A DNA stretch of 32,586 nucleotides from Chloroflexota bacterium (GCA_005880315.1 VBHB01000003.1:1-32586); one strand, 5' to 3'. Positions 24,737 through 32,586 are shown, counted from the first letter of the stretch. Notes: generated by a model not told the origin, from the sequence alone. Numbers and translations are program-made.

Positions 24737-25391
24737 CGGAGATCACAAGCGTAAACTCGCCGCGCGTTCGCTCACCGAGGGCGGCGAGCACCTCGGCCGC
24801 GGTGCCACGCAGCACCTCCTCATGGACCTTGGTCAGCTCTCGCGTGACCGTGAGGTTTCTCGCTGGCAGCTCTTCCGCGATCACCGCGAGCGATTTGCGG
24901 ATGCGGAAGGGTGAATCGAACGCCACCGTCGGCCGGCGGTCATCCGCGATGGATGCGAGGAACCGGCGCATGTCGCCTGGCTTGCGCGGCAGGTAGCCGG
25001 CGAATGTGAACCCGAGCCCGCTGTATCCCGCGATCGAGAGTGCCGCTGTGACCGAGCTTGGGCCCGGGATGGGCACCACGCTGTGCCCCGCGGCCCATGC
25101 GGCCGTGACCAGTGCCTGGCCGGGATCCGACAGCGTCGGGGTCCCGGCATCGCTCACCAGCGCGACATCGCCTTCGTCGAGTGCGGCCAGCACCCGGGGC
25201 AGGCCGCGCCGCTCGACCGGCGCGCGGTAGCTGATCATCGGCTTGCGAATGCCGTGGCGTGCGAGCAGCCGCGCGGTCACCCTCGTGTCCTCGGCGGCGA
25301 TCGAGGTCACCTCGCCGAGAATTCGCACCGCCCTCGCCGTCACGTCCTCCAGGTTCCCGATCGGTGTCGCGACCACGAAAAGCCGGCTCAC
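24729..25391 (-). CDS. rsmI: 16S rRNA (cytidine-2'-O)-methyltransferase RsmI
   Basis: RsmI adds the 2'-O-methyl group to C1402 of 16S rRNA (E. coli numbering), in the decoding centre. The 220-residue protein starts [21 protein letters not shown], with the family hallmarks [37 protein letters not shown] and [20 protein letters not shown]. The tetrapyrrole-methylase fold is complete. It lacks the C-terminal extension found in some homologues. The stop overlaps the metG GTG by 8 nt, so the two are coupled. A dispersed repeat fills the gap to dinG. Confidence 0.96.
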   Translation of the reverse strand: MSRLFVVATPIGNLEDVTARAVRILGEVTSIAAEDTRVTARLLARHGIRKPMISYRAPVERRGLPRVLAALDEGDVALVSDAGTPTLSDPGQALVTAAWAAGHSVVPIPGPSSVTAALSIAGYSGLGFTFAGYLPRKPGDMRRFLASIADDRRPTVAFDSPFRIRKSLAVIAEELPARNLTVTRELTKVHEEVLRGTAAEVLAALGERTRGEFTLVISGE

Positions 25392-25394
25392 TGG

Positions 25395-25456
25395 CCTCCC
25401 CGCCGTGAGGGGAGGTCCCGACTGGCTCGCCCAGCGAACCTCTCGGGGGTGGGGCG
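25395..25456. repeat. Palindromic GC-rich dispersed repeat between dinG and rsmI
   Basis: CCTCCCC (25395-25401) and GGGGAGG (25409-25415) form a 7-bp stem with a 7-nt loop. A short CTGG/CCAG repeat follows, then CTCGGGGGTGGGGCGA. The layout, a hairpin followed by a GGGGTG-rich tail, is like the thrS repeat at 19559-19600 but the sequence differs. It fills nearly all the 67-bp gap between dinG and rsmI and could fold as a bidirectional structure. Confidence 0.55.
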
Positions 25457-25458
25457 AT

Positions 25459-28182
25459 TCACTCTTGCAGCAGCCATTCGCCGACCTGTTCTGAGATTTC
25501 GGCCGACGGGCCTACGAAACGCGAGGCCGGCGGAAGCACGTCGAGAAAAGCCTTGCCGTAATCGCGGCCCAGGATCCGGTTGTCGAGGATCACGACAGCG
25601 CCGCGGTCGCTCGACCTGCGAATCAGCCGCCCGAACCCCTGCTTCAGCCGCAGCGCCGCTTGCGGAAGTGCGAGCTGCGTGAACGCATCGCGCACAAGCT
25701 CGGCGCGCGCCGCGTAGACCGGATCGGTCGGCACGGGAAACGGAAGCCGGACCATCACCACGCAGCTGAGACGCTCGCCGGGCACGTCGATCCCCTCCCA
25801 GAAGCTCGATGTGCCGAGCAGCAGGGGGCGCTCCGCCTCCTCGAACGCCTTCAACAGTGGCCGGCGCTGGCCGTCGATGCCTTGGGCCAGGATGAGCACG
25901 TCGTCGAGGTCGACCCGCTGCTTGAGCGCCGCATGGACGTCGCGGAGCTGGCGGTGCGAGGTGAAGAGGACGAGCGTGCGGCCACCGACCTTGCGCGCGA
26001 GCGCGGCCACGATCTCCTCCACGCCGATGTCGAAGTCGTCCTGGTCCGGAGCCGGCAAGTCCGTAGGCAGGCACACGAGCGCCTGGTGGAGAAAGTCGAA
26101 GGGCGATGGGAGGATCAGCTCCTCGGCCTGCGGGCCGAGGCCGATGCGGGACCGGAAGTAATCGAACGACCCACCCACCGCGAGCGTCGCCGAGGTGAAG
26201 ACGGTGCTGCGACGTTCCGAATAAACGCGCTCCCGAAGCAGGGTGCCGACGTTGATCGGCGCGGCGCGCAGCACGAGGTTCTCGCTGCGCGCGGCCAGCA
26301 TGAACCAGTAGACGCGGTTGGGATCGGGCTCGAGCAGCGCCTCTCCCAGCAGCGCGTTCGCGGCCTGCAGGCGGCCGCGAATTATCTCGAGCTCGCGGAC
26401 GCCCTGGTCGGGCTCGGTACCCCCGAGCCACTCCCGCGACCCGCCGACTGCCCGGCGCATCGTGGTATCCAGCGCCGCCAGCGCTGTGCTCGCGTTCTCT
26501 CCGGCCAGCCGCAGGCGTTCCCAGCCTTCGTCCTCGCGAATCGGCTGCGTGATGCGTAGGGAGTCTTCACGCCTGTCCGCATCGTTGAGACGGCCCGCCA
26601 CCCAGCTCACCGCCAGGCTGAAGAGTTCGTGCACGCGTTCGCTCGCCGTTTGTGCGAGCGGTGCCGCCTCCGCGAACGCGTCATCGGCGGCCCCAAGATG
26701 CGGCTGGCGACGTAGTTCTGAGAGCAACCCCGGCTGCGTTTCAGTTCCCAGCCTGTCGATCAGCGCCTGCAGGCCCGGGCCGTCAACCTCCTGGCGAAGC
26801 CCTCGGGTCGCCGCCTCTTCGAGGTGGTGGGCTTCGTCGATCACCAGGTGGTCGAACTCCGGCAGCAGGCCGCCCCCGATCTCGGCGTCGGCCAGCAGCA
26901 GCGCGTGGTTGACCACCACGATATCCGCGACCTCGGCCTCTGCACGAGCCCTGTGCACGTAGCAATCCTCTTTCGTACAGTGGATGCCGACGCAGTCGAG
27001 GGGGTCGGACGCTATGCGCGCCCAGAACACCTCCTCCCGCCCGTGCAATCGAAGCTCTGAGCGATCGCCGCTCTCAGTGCTGTGAAGCCAGACGAGGACC
27101 TTGAGCTTGAATCGAAGCTCGTCGGAGTCGTGGCACGGCTCGGAGAGATAGCGGCGCCAGCGGCGAAGCGACACGTAGTTCGAGCGGCCCTTGAGCAGAC
27201 AAGCCTTGAAGTCCCACGGCAGCCACTCCCGCAGTCCCGGGAGGTCCTTACCGATCAGCTGCTCCTGCAGGGTGTGTGTGTCCGTCGATACGACCACCCT
27301 CTCGCCATGGCGGACGGCTCTCGCGATCGACGGCACCAGGTAGGCCAGGCTCTTGCCGGTACCGGTGCCTGCCTCGACCAGCAGGCTGCCGCCCCGACCC
27401 TGGATCTGCGCCACCGCGAGGAGCATCTGCATCTGAGGTTCGCGGTGCTCGTAGCCAGGGAGAAGACCCGCCAGCGGGCCCTCGGGACCGAGAAGAGCCG
27501 CAACGAGGCCAGGGTCGTCGGGTGGAAGGCCCGCCGGTTTGGCCTCATGCTGTGCATGCGCGCGCACTGCCGAGGCCGGCATCGGGTCGGGGTTGGGCGC
27601 CGTAAGCGACTCGGCGAAGAACCGCGCGAGGGGCCACGAGTACGGGGCGACGAGCGCAAGCATCGATTCCTTGAGGCCTTCCTCCAGCGCGACCGCCTCT
27701 TCCCGCAGCCGAAGCAAGAGCTGCCTGGTCGCGTCGGCGTCATCGAGCGCGCGATGTGGCCGTGGCTGGCCGAAGCCAAGCTCTGTCGCCAGCAACGGCA
27801 GGCTGTGGCTTGCCGCCGCCGGCATCAGGATCCTGGCCACGTCGAGCGTATCGAGTATCTCGGCCGAGTCGTCCCAGAGGCCGGCGGCGACGAGAAAGTC
27901 GACGTCGAGGCGAGCTCCATGACCGACGGGCTGCCGGCCCGCAAGAAATGTGCCCAGCTCGGCCAGCGCTGCCTCTTGGGTCGCGGCTCCGCGCAGCTCT
28001 TCCGGTTTGATCCCTGTGAGCCGGAGCACGGGCTCCGGCACTGACCGGCCCGGGTCGACCAGTCGCTCCATCGCTGCGATGACGCGATCGGGCGTGAAAG
28101 CGACCGCACCAACCTCGATGACTCGATCGCGGCCCGGGTCGAGACCGGTCGTCTCGAGGTCAAGGGCAGCGTATTCCGGCAC
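25459..28182 (-). CDS. dinG: DinG-family DNA helicase fused to a DEDDh exonuclease
   Basis: DinG is a superfamily 2 XPD-like 5'-3' DNA helicase. The 907-residue protein begins with a DEDDh 3'-5' exonuclease domain: DLETTG (8-13, Exo I), GHGARLDVDFL (87-97, Exo II) and HRALDDADAT (Exo III, near 143). The helicase follows with Walker A AGTGTGKS (271-278), DEAH (449-452), and C-terminal motifs TSSFWEGIDVPGE and QGFGRLIRRSSDRG. Of the four Fe-S cysteines, three are seen (C397, C402, C407); the first is Ser338 in NYVSLRR, where homologues usually have Cys. The start is GTG, with a TAAAAT box 11 nt upstream, and the gene is divergent from the AAA ATPase. Confidence 0.95.
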   Translation of the reverse strand: MPEYAALDLETTGLDPGRDRVIEVGAVAFTPDRVIAAMERLVDPGRSVPEPVLRLTGIKPEELRGAATQEAALAELGTFLAGRQPVGHGARLDVDFLVAAGLWDDSAEILDTLDVARILMPAAASHSLPLLATELGFGQPRPHRALDDADATRQLLLRLREEAVALEEGLKESMLALVAPYSWPLARFFAESLTAPNPDPMPASAVRAHAQHEAKPAGLPPDDPGLVAALLGPEGPLAGLLPGYEHREPQMQMLLAVAQIQGRGGSLLVEAGTGTGKSLAYLVPSIARAVRHGERVVVSTDTHTLQEQLIGKDLPGLREWLPWDFKACLLKGRSNYVSLRRWRRYLSEPCHDSDELRFKLKVLVWLHSTESGDRSELRLHGREEVFWARIASDPLDCVGIHCTKEDCYVHRARAEAEVADIVVVNHALLLADAEIGGGLLPEFDHLVIDEAHHLEEAATRGLRQEVDGPGLQALIDRLGTETQPGLLSELRRQPHLGAADDAFAEAAPLAQTASERVHELFSLAVSWVAGRLNDADRREDSLRITQPIREDEGWERLRLAGENASTALAALDTTMRRAVGGSREWLGGTEPDQGVRELEIIRGRLQAANALLGEALLEPDPNRVYWFMLAARSENLVLRAAPINVGTLLRERVYSERRSTVFTSATLAVGGSFDYFRSRIGLGPQAEELILPSPFDFLHQALVCLPTDLPAPDQDDFDIGVEEIVAALARKVGGRTLVLFTSHRQLRDVHAALKQRVDLDDVLILAQGIDGQRRPLLKAFEEAERPLLLGTSSFWEGIDVPGERLSCVVMVRLPFPVPTDPVYAARAELVRDAFTQLALPQAALRLKQGFGRLIRRSSDRGAVVILDNRILGRDYGKAFLDVLPPASRFVGPSAEISEQVGEWLLQE

Positions 28183-28193
28183 GGGCGCACTGG

Positions 28194-28199
28194 ATTTTA
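28194..28199 (-). promoter_or_regulatory. Candidate -10 box of dinG
   Basis: TAAAAT on the minus strand ends 11 nt before the dinG GTG. A CTGATA with 18-nt spacing could be a weak -35. No Shine-Dalgarno lies before the GTG, so a leaderless transcript is likely. Confidence 0.4.
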
Positions 28200-28227
28200 C
28201 GAGTGATGCCCGCCGGCTATCAGGGGG

Positions 28228-28255
28228 TTGACCGGAGCGGCGATTGGTATATTTG
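28228..28255 (+). promoter_or_regulatory. Candidate promoter of the AAA ATPase gene
   Basis: TTGACC (28228-28233) is a five-of-six match to the -35 consensus. TATATT (28248-28253) lies 14 nt away; a TATTTG two bases on (28250-28255) gives 16 nt. The first box ends 9 nt before the ATG at 28263, so transcription would start close to or at the start codon. No SD is visible. Confidence 0.5.
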
Positions 28256-28262
28256 CGCGGCT

Positions 28263-29573
28263 ATGCAGACCGGCGCGATCGAAGCACCCAAGCGAATCGA
28301 GGATCTACACGTCAGAAGGGACCTGGTCGCGAGCCTCTTGCTGCGTACCCTGGCCTTCGCGGACCAGCTCAGCGGAGCCGCTGTCGAGACCAGGCTGGGG
28401 TTGCCGTTCGAGACGCTTCAGCCCCTCATCGAGGAGTTTCAGAAGACTCAGCTCATGGACACCATGGGCTTCTCCAACGAGCCGGGCCTCGAGGGTCGTC
28501 CTATTCCCGTGCGCATGAACTACACCGTTTCCAGTGCAGGCCGCCAGCGCGCTGCCGAGATGTCGGCGGTACAGACGCGCTACCTCGGGCCGTGTCCGAT
28601 CAACTTCGAGGATTACCTCACGCTCATCCGCTCGGAGGTCACGGGCAAGGCCAACGTCAACGACGCGTCGTTGAAGAAGGCGCTGGGCACACTGGAGCTC
28701 GAGCAGCATGTAATCGACCAGATCGGCGGTGCCATGGTGTCGCGAGCTTCGCTGTTCATCTTTGGCGCCCCAGGAAACGGCAAGAGCACGATCACCGAGC
28801 GCATGGCGCTCCTCATGGGTGCGCCGGTCGAGATCCCCCATGCCGTGGCCATCGGTGACGAGATCATTCGCGTGATCGACCCGGTCTATCACAAGATCGC
28901 GGACGGGGCGCAGCCGATCGACCGCCGGCTGGTCAAGGTCGAGCGCCCGGTGGTCGTCGCCGGCGGCGAGCTCAAGCTCCAGCAGCTCGACCTCACTTAC
29001 GACGCGCAGAACCGCTACTACGAGGCGCCGCTGCAGTGGAAGGCCAACGCCGGCGTATTCGTCATCGACGACTTCGGTCGTCAGGAAGTTCCACCGATGC
29101 GCCTCCTGAACCGGTTCATCGTGCCGATGGAGAAGAAGGTCGACTATCTCGACCTCTCGGCATCTGGCCGCAAGATCGAGCTGCCGTTCCTGTGCCAGGT
29201 GGTCTTTTCGACCAACCTGTCCCCCACCGAGCTCGTCGACGAAGCCTTCCTCCGCCGCATGGCGTACAAGATCGGCGTCAGCAATCCGTCGCCCGAAGCA
29301 TTCGGTCGCATCCTCCGCTACGAGTGCGACCGCCAGGGTGTTTCGTTCGATGAGAAGGCAATTGGATATCTGCTCAACAACCTCTATGGCAAGAAGCCGC
29401 TGCGTGGCTCGCACCCGAGGGCGCTCATTGCCCGCCTCGTCGATCTCGCGAACTACCGGCAGGAACCACCGCGGCTGACTCCGCAAACGCTGAAGGAGGC
29501 GTTCGACGCCTGCTTCAACCCCGCGCTCGGCAGCCTCACCGAAGAGGACTGGGCGCGCCCGGCGATCACGTAA
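28263..29573 (+). CDS. AAA-type ATPase with N-terminal winged-helix-like region, function unknown
   Basis: The 436-residue protein has an N-terminal helical region (about 10-70, RIEDLHVRRDLVASLLLRTL then LPFETLQPLIEEFQ) resembling a winged-helix DNA- or protein-binding domain, and a middle linker (NFEDYLTLIRSEV). The ATPase has Walker A GAPGNGKST (168-176), Walker B GVFVIDDFG (264-272), sensor 1 STN (316-318), an arginine-finger-like EAFLRRMAYKI, and a sensor-2-like GSHPRALIARLVDLA. No transmembrane segment, nuclease or protease domain is fused. Similar proteins are known to me from Chloroflexota-like genomes without an assigned role. It stands alone on the plus strand, divergent from dinG and convergent with plsC. 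An upstream in-frame start at 28203 is unlikely given the promoter at 28228-28255. Confidence 0.85.
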   Translation: MQTGAIEAPKRIEDLHVRRDLVASLLLRTLAFADQLSGAAVETRLGLPFETLQPLIEEFQKTQLMDTMGFSNEPGLEGRPIPVRMNYTVSSAGRQRAAEMSAVQTRYLGPCPINFEDYLTLIRSEVTGKANVNDASLKKALGTLELEQHVIDQIGGAMVSRASLFIFGAPGNGKSTITERMALLMGAPVEIPHAVAIGDEIIRVIDPVYHKIADGAQPIDRRLVKVERPVVVAGGELKLQQLDLTYDAQNRYYEAPLQWKANAGVFVIDDFGRQEVPPMRLLNRFIVPMEKKVDYLDLSASGRKIELPFLCQVVFSTNLSPTELVDEAFLRRMAYKIGVSNPSPEAFGRILRYECDRQGVSFDEKAIGYLLNNLYGKKPLRGSHPRALIARLVDLANYRQEPPRLTPQTLKEAFDACFNPALGSLTEEDWARPAIT

Positions 29574-30261
29574 CGGGCGCGGCTGGGCTGGTCACTCCCA
29601 GCAGTCGTTTACGCCACGCCGACAGGTCACTGAAGGCGCCCCGCTGATTTTCAGGCAGTAGCTCCGCGATCTCGAGCATGATCGCGTTGGCTGCGTCTTC
29701 GCGCTTGATCCTGGTTCCGTCGTCGCGGCGAGATCGGACCACGAATGGCTTGCCAAAGGTGACGCTGACATGCGTCCGCTTAGGCCAGCGAGCGCCCTTG
29801 GGAAGACACTCTCGGGTCCCGGTGAGGGCGACCGGGATTACCGGGCAGGCAGCCTGCTGTGCGATGAAGCCCGCGCCAGGCTCTGGCTGAGCCAGCACGC
29901 CCGACTCCACCCGGGTGCCCTCCGGATACATGATCAGCACCTGGCCTGATTTCAGGATGTCGAAGGCTCGCCGCAGCGCGGTCCGATCTGCCGTGTGCCT
30001 CACGACGGGAAAGGCGTGGTATCGACGGAAGATCCAGGCCATCAAGCCGCGCCGGAAATATTCCGACTTGGCCATGCTCCACGAGTCGCCGCGGGGGAGA
30101 AACGCCGGCACCATCGGCGGGTCGAGGGTCGCCGAATGATTCGGACAGATGATCACGGGTCCCACCCGAGGCACGTTCTCATCGCCGATCACGCTGAACA
30201 GGCCGATGAGATACGTGCTTGTCATCGCCCGCATCAGCCAGCGCATGAAGGCGTAGATCAC
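29566..30261 (-). CDS. plsC: 1-acyl-sn-glycerol-3-phosphate acyltransferase (PlsC type)
   Basis: PlsC adds the second acyl chain to lysophosphatidic acid to make phosphatidic acid at the membrane. The 231-residue protein has the catalytic NHSATLD (41-47, the HX4D motif), the substrate motif YPEGTR (112-117), and VIPVALTGTRECLP, typical of the family. A short hydrophobic stretch (about 15-27) may touch the membrane. The start is GTG at 30261, overlapping the cmk stop as GTGA. The cmk-plsC order is common in Gram-positive-type genomes. Its end overlaps the convergent AAA gene by 8 bp. Confidence 0.93.
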   Translation of the reverse strand: MIYAFMRWLMRAMTSTYLIGLFSVIGDENVPRVGPVIICPNHSATLDPPMVPAFLPRGDSWSMAKSEYFRRGLMAWIFRRYHAFPVVRHTADRTALRRAFDILKSGQVLIMYPEGTRVESGVLAQPEPGAGFIAQQAACPVIPVALTGTRECLPKGARWPKRTHVSVTFGKPFVVRSRRDDGTRIKREDAANAIMLEIAELLPENQRGAFSDLSAWRKRLLGVTSPAAPVT

Positions 30262-30911
30262 CGGGGGCGAGTCCGCTCCTCGACGTGATGGACGATCAGC
30301 TCGACAACCTCGTCGACGTCGAGATTGTCGGTATCGATGACGATCGCGTCTGGCGCCGGCCGCAGAGGGGCGATGGCTCTTTCGGTGTCGACACGATCTC
30401 TTGCCTCCACCTCTCGCCGCATCGCTTCGGCGTCGACGCGCTCTCCGCGCCGCTCGAACTGAGCCGCACGGCGTCTCACCTTCTCATCGAGGCTCGCGGT
30501 CAAGAAGAATTTGTGGTCCGCGTTTGGAAACACGACGGTCCCGATGTCTCGGCCCGCCATCACGACGCCATCGCGCGCCGCTTGTCGCTGCTCCTCGACC
30601 AGGGCCTCGCGCACCCCTGGGATGGCGGATATCCTCGGCAGCGCCTCCGCGAAGTCGGCGTCGTAGATGCCGTCCGTGAGGTCCACCCCGTCCGCCCAGA
30701 CGCGATCGCCTTCTACCGTCAGCTGCACCGACCGCGCCAGCTGGGTCACGGCATCTTCGTCTTCGGGATCGATGCCGCGCTCTGCGGCGAGCCTGGTGAT
30801 GGCCCGGTACATGAGGCCGCTGTCGATGAAGGCCAGCCCGAGCCGCTCCGCGACGCGCTTGCCCACCGCCGATTTGCCCGATGCGACGCCCCCGTCGATG
30901 GCGATGATCAC
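30258..30911 (-). CDS. cmk: Cytidylate kinase
   Basis: CMP kinase phosphorylates CMP and dCMP for nucleic-acid and lipid synthesis. The 217-residue protein starts VIIAIDGGVASGKSAVGKRVAERLG, where GGVASGKS (7-14) is the P-loop. It continues with FIDSGLMYRAITRLA (CMP site), VVMAGRDIGTVVFPNADHKFFLTAS (the family's RDIGT hallmark), and RDRVDTERAIAPLRPAPDAIVIDT. The upstream frame runs on for 21 codons inside rluB; the GTG at 30911 gives the normal N-terminus and overlaps the rluB stop (GTGA). Confidence 0.96.
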   Translation of the reverse strand: MIIAIDGGVASGKSAVGKRVAERLGLAFIDSGLMYRAITRLAAERGIDPEDEDAVTQLARSVQLTVEGDRVWADGVDLTDGIYDADFAEALPRISAIPGVREALVEEQRQAARDGVVMAGRDIGTVVFPNADHKFFLTASLDEKVRRRAAQFERRGERVDAEAMRREVEARDRVDTERAIAPLRPAPDAIVIDTDNLDVDEVVELIVHHVEERTRPR

Positions 30912-31657
30912 CTGGGTTCGATGCGGACCGCGCGCCGCAGCGCCTCGATCTCTCCCTCGCTGAGGACGCGCCAACCGCCGACCTTGAGCCGTCCGAGCTT
31001 CAACGGGCCGAAGCCAGTTCGCCGCAGCGACTGCACGTGATGACCTACGGCCTGCAGCATCCGCCGGACCTGGCGGTGGCGGCCCTCCCGGATGACCATG
31101 CGCACTTCTGTGCGGCCCGCGCCAACGGACCCGTCGAAGCCGACGACCTCCACCTCGGCGGGCGCGGTCTTGCCGTCTTCCAGATCGACGCCCCTGCGAA
31201 GGGTTTCCATGTCCCTCTCGCCAGGGCTACCGGCCACGACCGCCAAGTACTCCTTGGCGACCTTGTAACGCGGATGAGTCAGGCGGAAGGCAAGGTCGCC
31301 GTCGTCGGTCAAGACGAGGAGACCGGTCGTGTCCGCGTCCAGGCGACCGACGGGAAAGAGGCGGTGGCCGGCGGCTCCCTCGTTGCCGACTGAGTCGAGC
31401 ACGGTCGTGCGCGAGCCTTCGTCCTTCGCCGTTGTGATGACACCGAGCGGCTTGTTGAGCATGAGGTAACGGTGCCTGGTCAGAGGTTTGACGGCGCGCC
31501 CGTCGACGGTGACCTCGTCCCTGTCGGGGTCGATGAGGATGCCGGAGGGCGGCGGCACCTCACCGTTGACGCGCACAGACCCTGACGCGATCAGCTCGTC
31601 AGCGGCTCGCCGGCTGGCGACACCGGATCGCGCCAGAAAGCGATTCAGCCTTTCCAA
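30908..31657 (-). CDS. rluB: Pseudouridine synthase RluB/RsuA family
   Basis: This family turns uridine to pseudouridine in ribosomal RNA (23S U2605 for RluB in E. coli). The 249-residue protein begins with an S4 domain (ERLNRFLARSGVASRRAADELI, 2-60), followed by LMLNKPLGVITTAKDEGSRTTVLD, the catalytic motif GRLDADTTGLLVLTDDGDLA with the nucleophilic Asp, and REGRHRQVRRMLQAVGH. The start is TTG at 31657, because a TGA stop lies directly in front of it. The cluster scpA-scpB-rluB-cmk is widely conserved. RsuA and RluB cannot be separated by eye; context favours RluB. Confidence 0.93.
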   Translation of the reverse strand: MERLNRFLARSGVASRRAADELIASGSVRVNGEVPPPSGILIDPDRDEVTVDGRAVKPLTRHRYLMLNKPLGVITTAKDEGSRTTVLDSVGNEGAAGHRLFPVGRLDADTTGLLVLTDDGDLAFRLTHPRYKVAKEYLAVVAGSPGERDMETLRRGVDLEDGKTAPAEVEVVGFDGSVGAGRTEVRMVIREGRHRQVRRMLQAVGHHVQSLRRTGFGPLKLGRLKVGGWRVLSEGEIEALRRAVRIEPR

Positions 31658-31679
31658 TCACGTCGTTTCCGCGTGGCCA

Positions 31680-32183
31680 TCAGCCTCCGACTGAGGGCTT
31701 GGGCAGATGGTCGAGCGACTCGAGGCCCATGACCTGTAGAAATCGCATCGTGGTGCCATAGAGCTTCGGCTGTCCTGGCCCGGACCCGCGTCCGACCTCG
31801 GCAATCAGGTCGCGCAGCTCGAGGTTGGTGAGCACGCTCTCACAGTTGACCCCGCGCACATCTTCGATCCGTGATCGGGGAACCGGCTGCTGGTAAGCGA
31901 CGATCGCGAGCGTCTCATATGCGGCAGCCGACAGCTTGCCCGAGACCTCGGGCCGCAGTGCCCTCCGCACCGCGGCCGCAAAAGCGGGGCGCGTGGCGAG
32001 GTGGAGCTCGTCGTGATGGCGCATGAGCATGACGCCGCGTCCCTCGAGGGCTTCGCGCAGCTCGCCCAACGCGTTCTCGATTGCGGTGCGATCGCTGTCG
32101 GTCGCATGCTGCAGCTCACGCAGCGTGAGGGGTCGGTTGGAGCTGAAGAGAATTGCTTCGATCGCGGCCGGGAGCGTGGTCAA
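31680..32183 (-). CDS. scpB: Segregation and condensation protein B
   Basis: ScpB joins ScpA and SMC to form the bacterial condensin that compacts and segregates chromosomes. The 167-residue protein has two winged-helix domains: AAIEAILFSSNRPLTLRELQ at the start and AAYETLAIVAYQQPVPRSRIEDVRGVNCESVLTNLELRDLIAEVG in the second, then GQPKLYGTTMRFLQVMGLESLDHLP. The start is TTG at 32183, overlapping the scpA stop as TTGA. A longer open frame upstream runs through scpA and is not real. Confidence 0.95.
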   Translation of the reverse strand: MTTLPAAIEAILFSSNRPLTLRELQHATDSDRTAIENALGELREALEGRGVMLMRHHDELHLATRPAFAAAVRRALRPEVSGKLSAAAYETLAIVAYQQPVPRSRIEDVRGVNCESVLTNLELRDLIAEVGRGSGPGQPKLYGTTMRFLQVMGLESLDHLPKPSVGG

Positions 32184-32586
32184 GCGCCGAGCCTCGTTTC
32201 GATGTGGATGGGCCCGAAACGCTCTTTCTGGCGGACGCTGATCAACGAGCGGCGCAACAGCTCGAGCACGGCAACGAATGTGACCACAGCCTCCAACCGA
32301 TCTTCGGATTCGAGGATGAGCTCGAGCAGCTCGATGGGCCCCTCGCTGAGCCTCCGCGTGATGAGGTCGAGCTTCTCGTCGAGCGTCCACGTCCGGCCGG
32401 TGACGACGAGCGGGCGCGGCGGGATGCGAGCGAGGACGCTGTTGAACGCGACCACCAGGAGGCCGCCCTCCAGGGGTTCCTCCTGCCCCGCGGCCTCAAC
32501 CGCACGCGCCGGCGGCGGGAATGAGAACGAGTCCTGTTCCTGCCGCTCCATGAGGCCCTCGGCCATCTGCTTGTAGGCGCGGTACT
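32180..32586 (-). CDS. scpA: Segregation and condensation protein A, N-terminus cut by window edge
   Basis: ScpA is the kleisin that bridges the SMC heads. The visible part, about 135 codons, is the C-terminal half: YRAYKQMAEGLMERQEQDSF, a variable middle, then LDEKLDLITRRLSEGPIELLELI and VVTFVAVLELLRRSLISVRQ, and HIETRLGA, the conserved winged-helix end that binds the SMC cap. The start codon and N-terminal half lie to the right of position 32586. Coupling with scpB by a 4-nt overlap supports the call. Confidence 0.92.
   Translation of the reverse strand, partial: YRAYKQMAEGLMERQEQDSFSFPPPARAVEAAGQEEPLEGGLLVVAFNSVLARIPPRPLVVTGRTWTLDEKLDLITRRLSEGPIELLELILESEDRLEAVVTFVAVLELLRRSLISVRQKERFGPIHIETRLGA

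Noticed and set aside
27082-28044. 320-codon plus-strand open frame
   Set aside because: Antisense to the exonuclease and helicase start of dinG; no recognisable pattern.
28305-29486. 393-codon minus-strand open frame
   Set aside because: Entirely antisense to the AAA ATPase whose motifs are clear; no domain of its own.
1-32586. CRISPR arrays, tRNA or rRNA genes, transposases, toxin-antitoxin or defence genes
   Set aside because: None seen: no regularly spaced direct repeats, no tRNA-like cloverleaf noticed in the short gaps, and no such protein families. A tRNA or covariance-model scan was not possible.

Overview
The window is a compact, GC-rich bacterial chromosome segment made almost entirely of housekeeping genes, mostly on the minus strand. 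No rRNA, tRNA, CRISPR array, transposase or phage gene was seen. Gene content and style (ThrRS without a TGS domain, a DinG helicase fused to a DEDDh exonuclease, AUG/GUG/UUG starts in ATGA/GTGA/TTGA overlaps, several starts with a -10-like box only 7-14 nt away) suggest a Terrabacteria-type organism, possibly Chloroflexota or Dormibacterota. That placement is an inference from style, not from a search.

Positions 1-3080 (minus) carry rimP-nusA-ylxR-infB, the classic translation/transcription-factor operon; infB runs off the left edge. Positions 3129-5706 carry secD-secF. Positions 5754-8807 carry a DUF2905 membrane protein, ruvB, ruvA, a broken ruvC, and yebC. Positions 8841-15807 carry infC-rpmI-rplT-SpoU methyltransferase-pheS-pheT-cvpA-like-tyrS. 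This run is headed by an infC leader with a terminator-like hairpin and a probable AUC start codon.

Positions 16021-17699 (plus) hold a two-gene accessory unit: a lipoprotein with a predicted beta-propeller-like body, and a single-pass membrane protein. Positions 17804-19624 (minus) are thrS. It is divergent from a DedA gene (19649-20236, plus) with only 24 bp between the start codons. Positions 20196-25391 (minus) hold an MFS transporter, rsmA, tatD, metG (3' end disrupted) and rsmI. Positions 25459-28182 are dinG, divergent from an uncharacterised AAA ATPase (28263-29573, plus). The right end (29566-32586, minus) is the conserved scpA-scpB-rluB-cmk-plsC run; scpA is cut by the window edge.

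The most notable points are two separate out-of-frame internal deletions. One is in ruvC, where the block with the second catalytic acid is missing. The other is in metG, where the end of the anticodon-binding helical domain is missing. Also notable are two genes whose conserved N-termini are reachable only from an ATC codon (infC and tatD), a palindromic G-quadruplex-prone repeat translated as the thrS N-terminus, and the infC leader. No clear-cut new defence or mobile system is visible.
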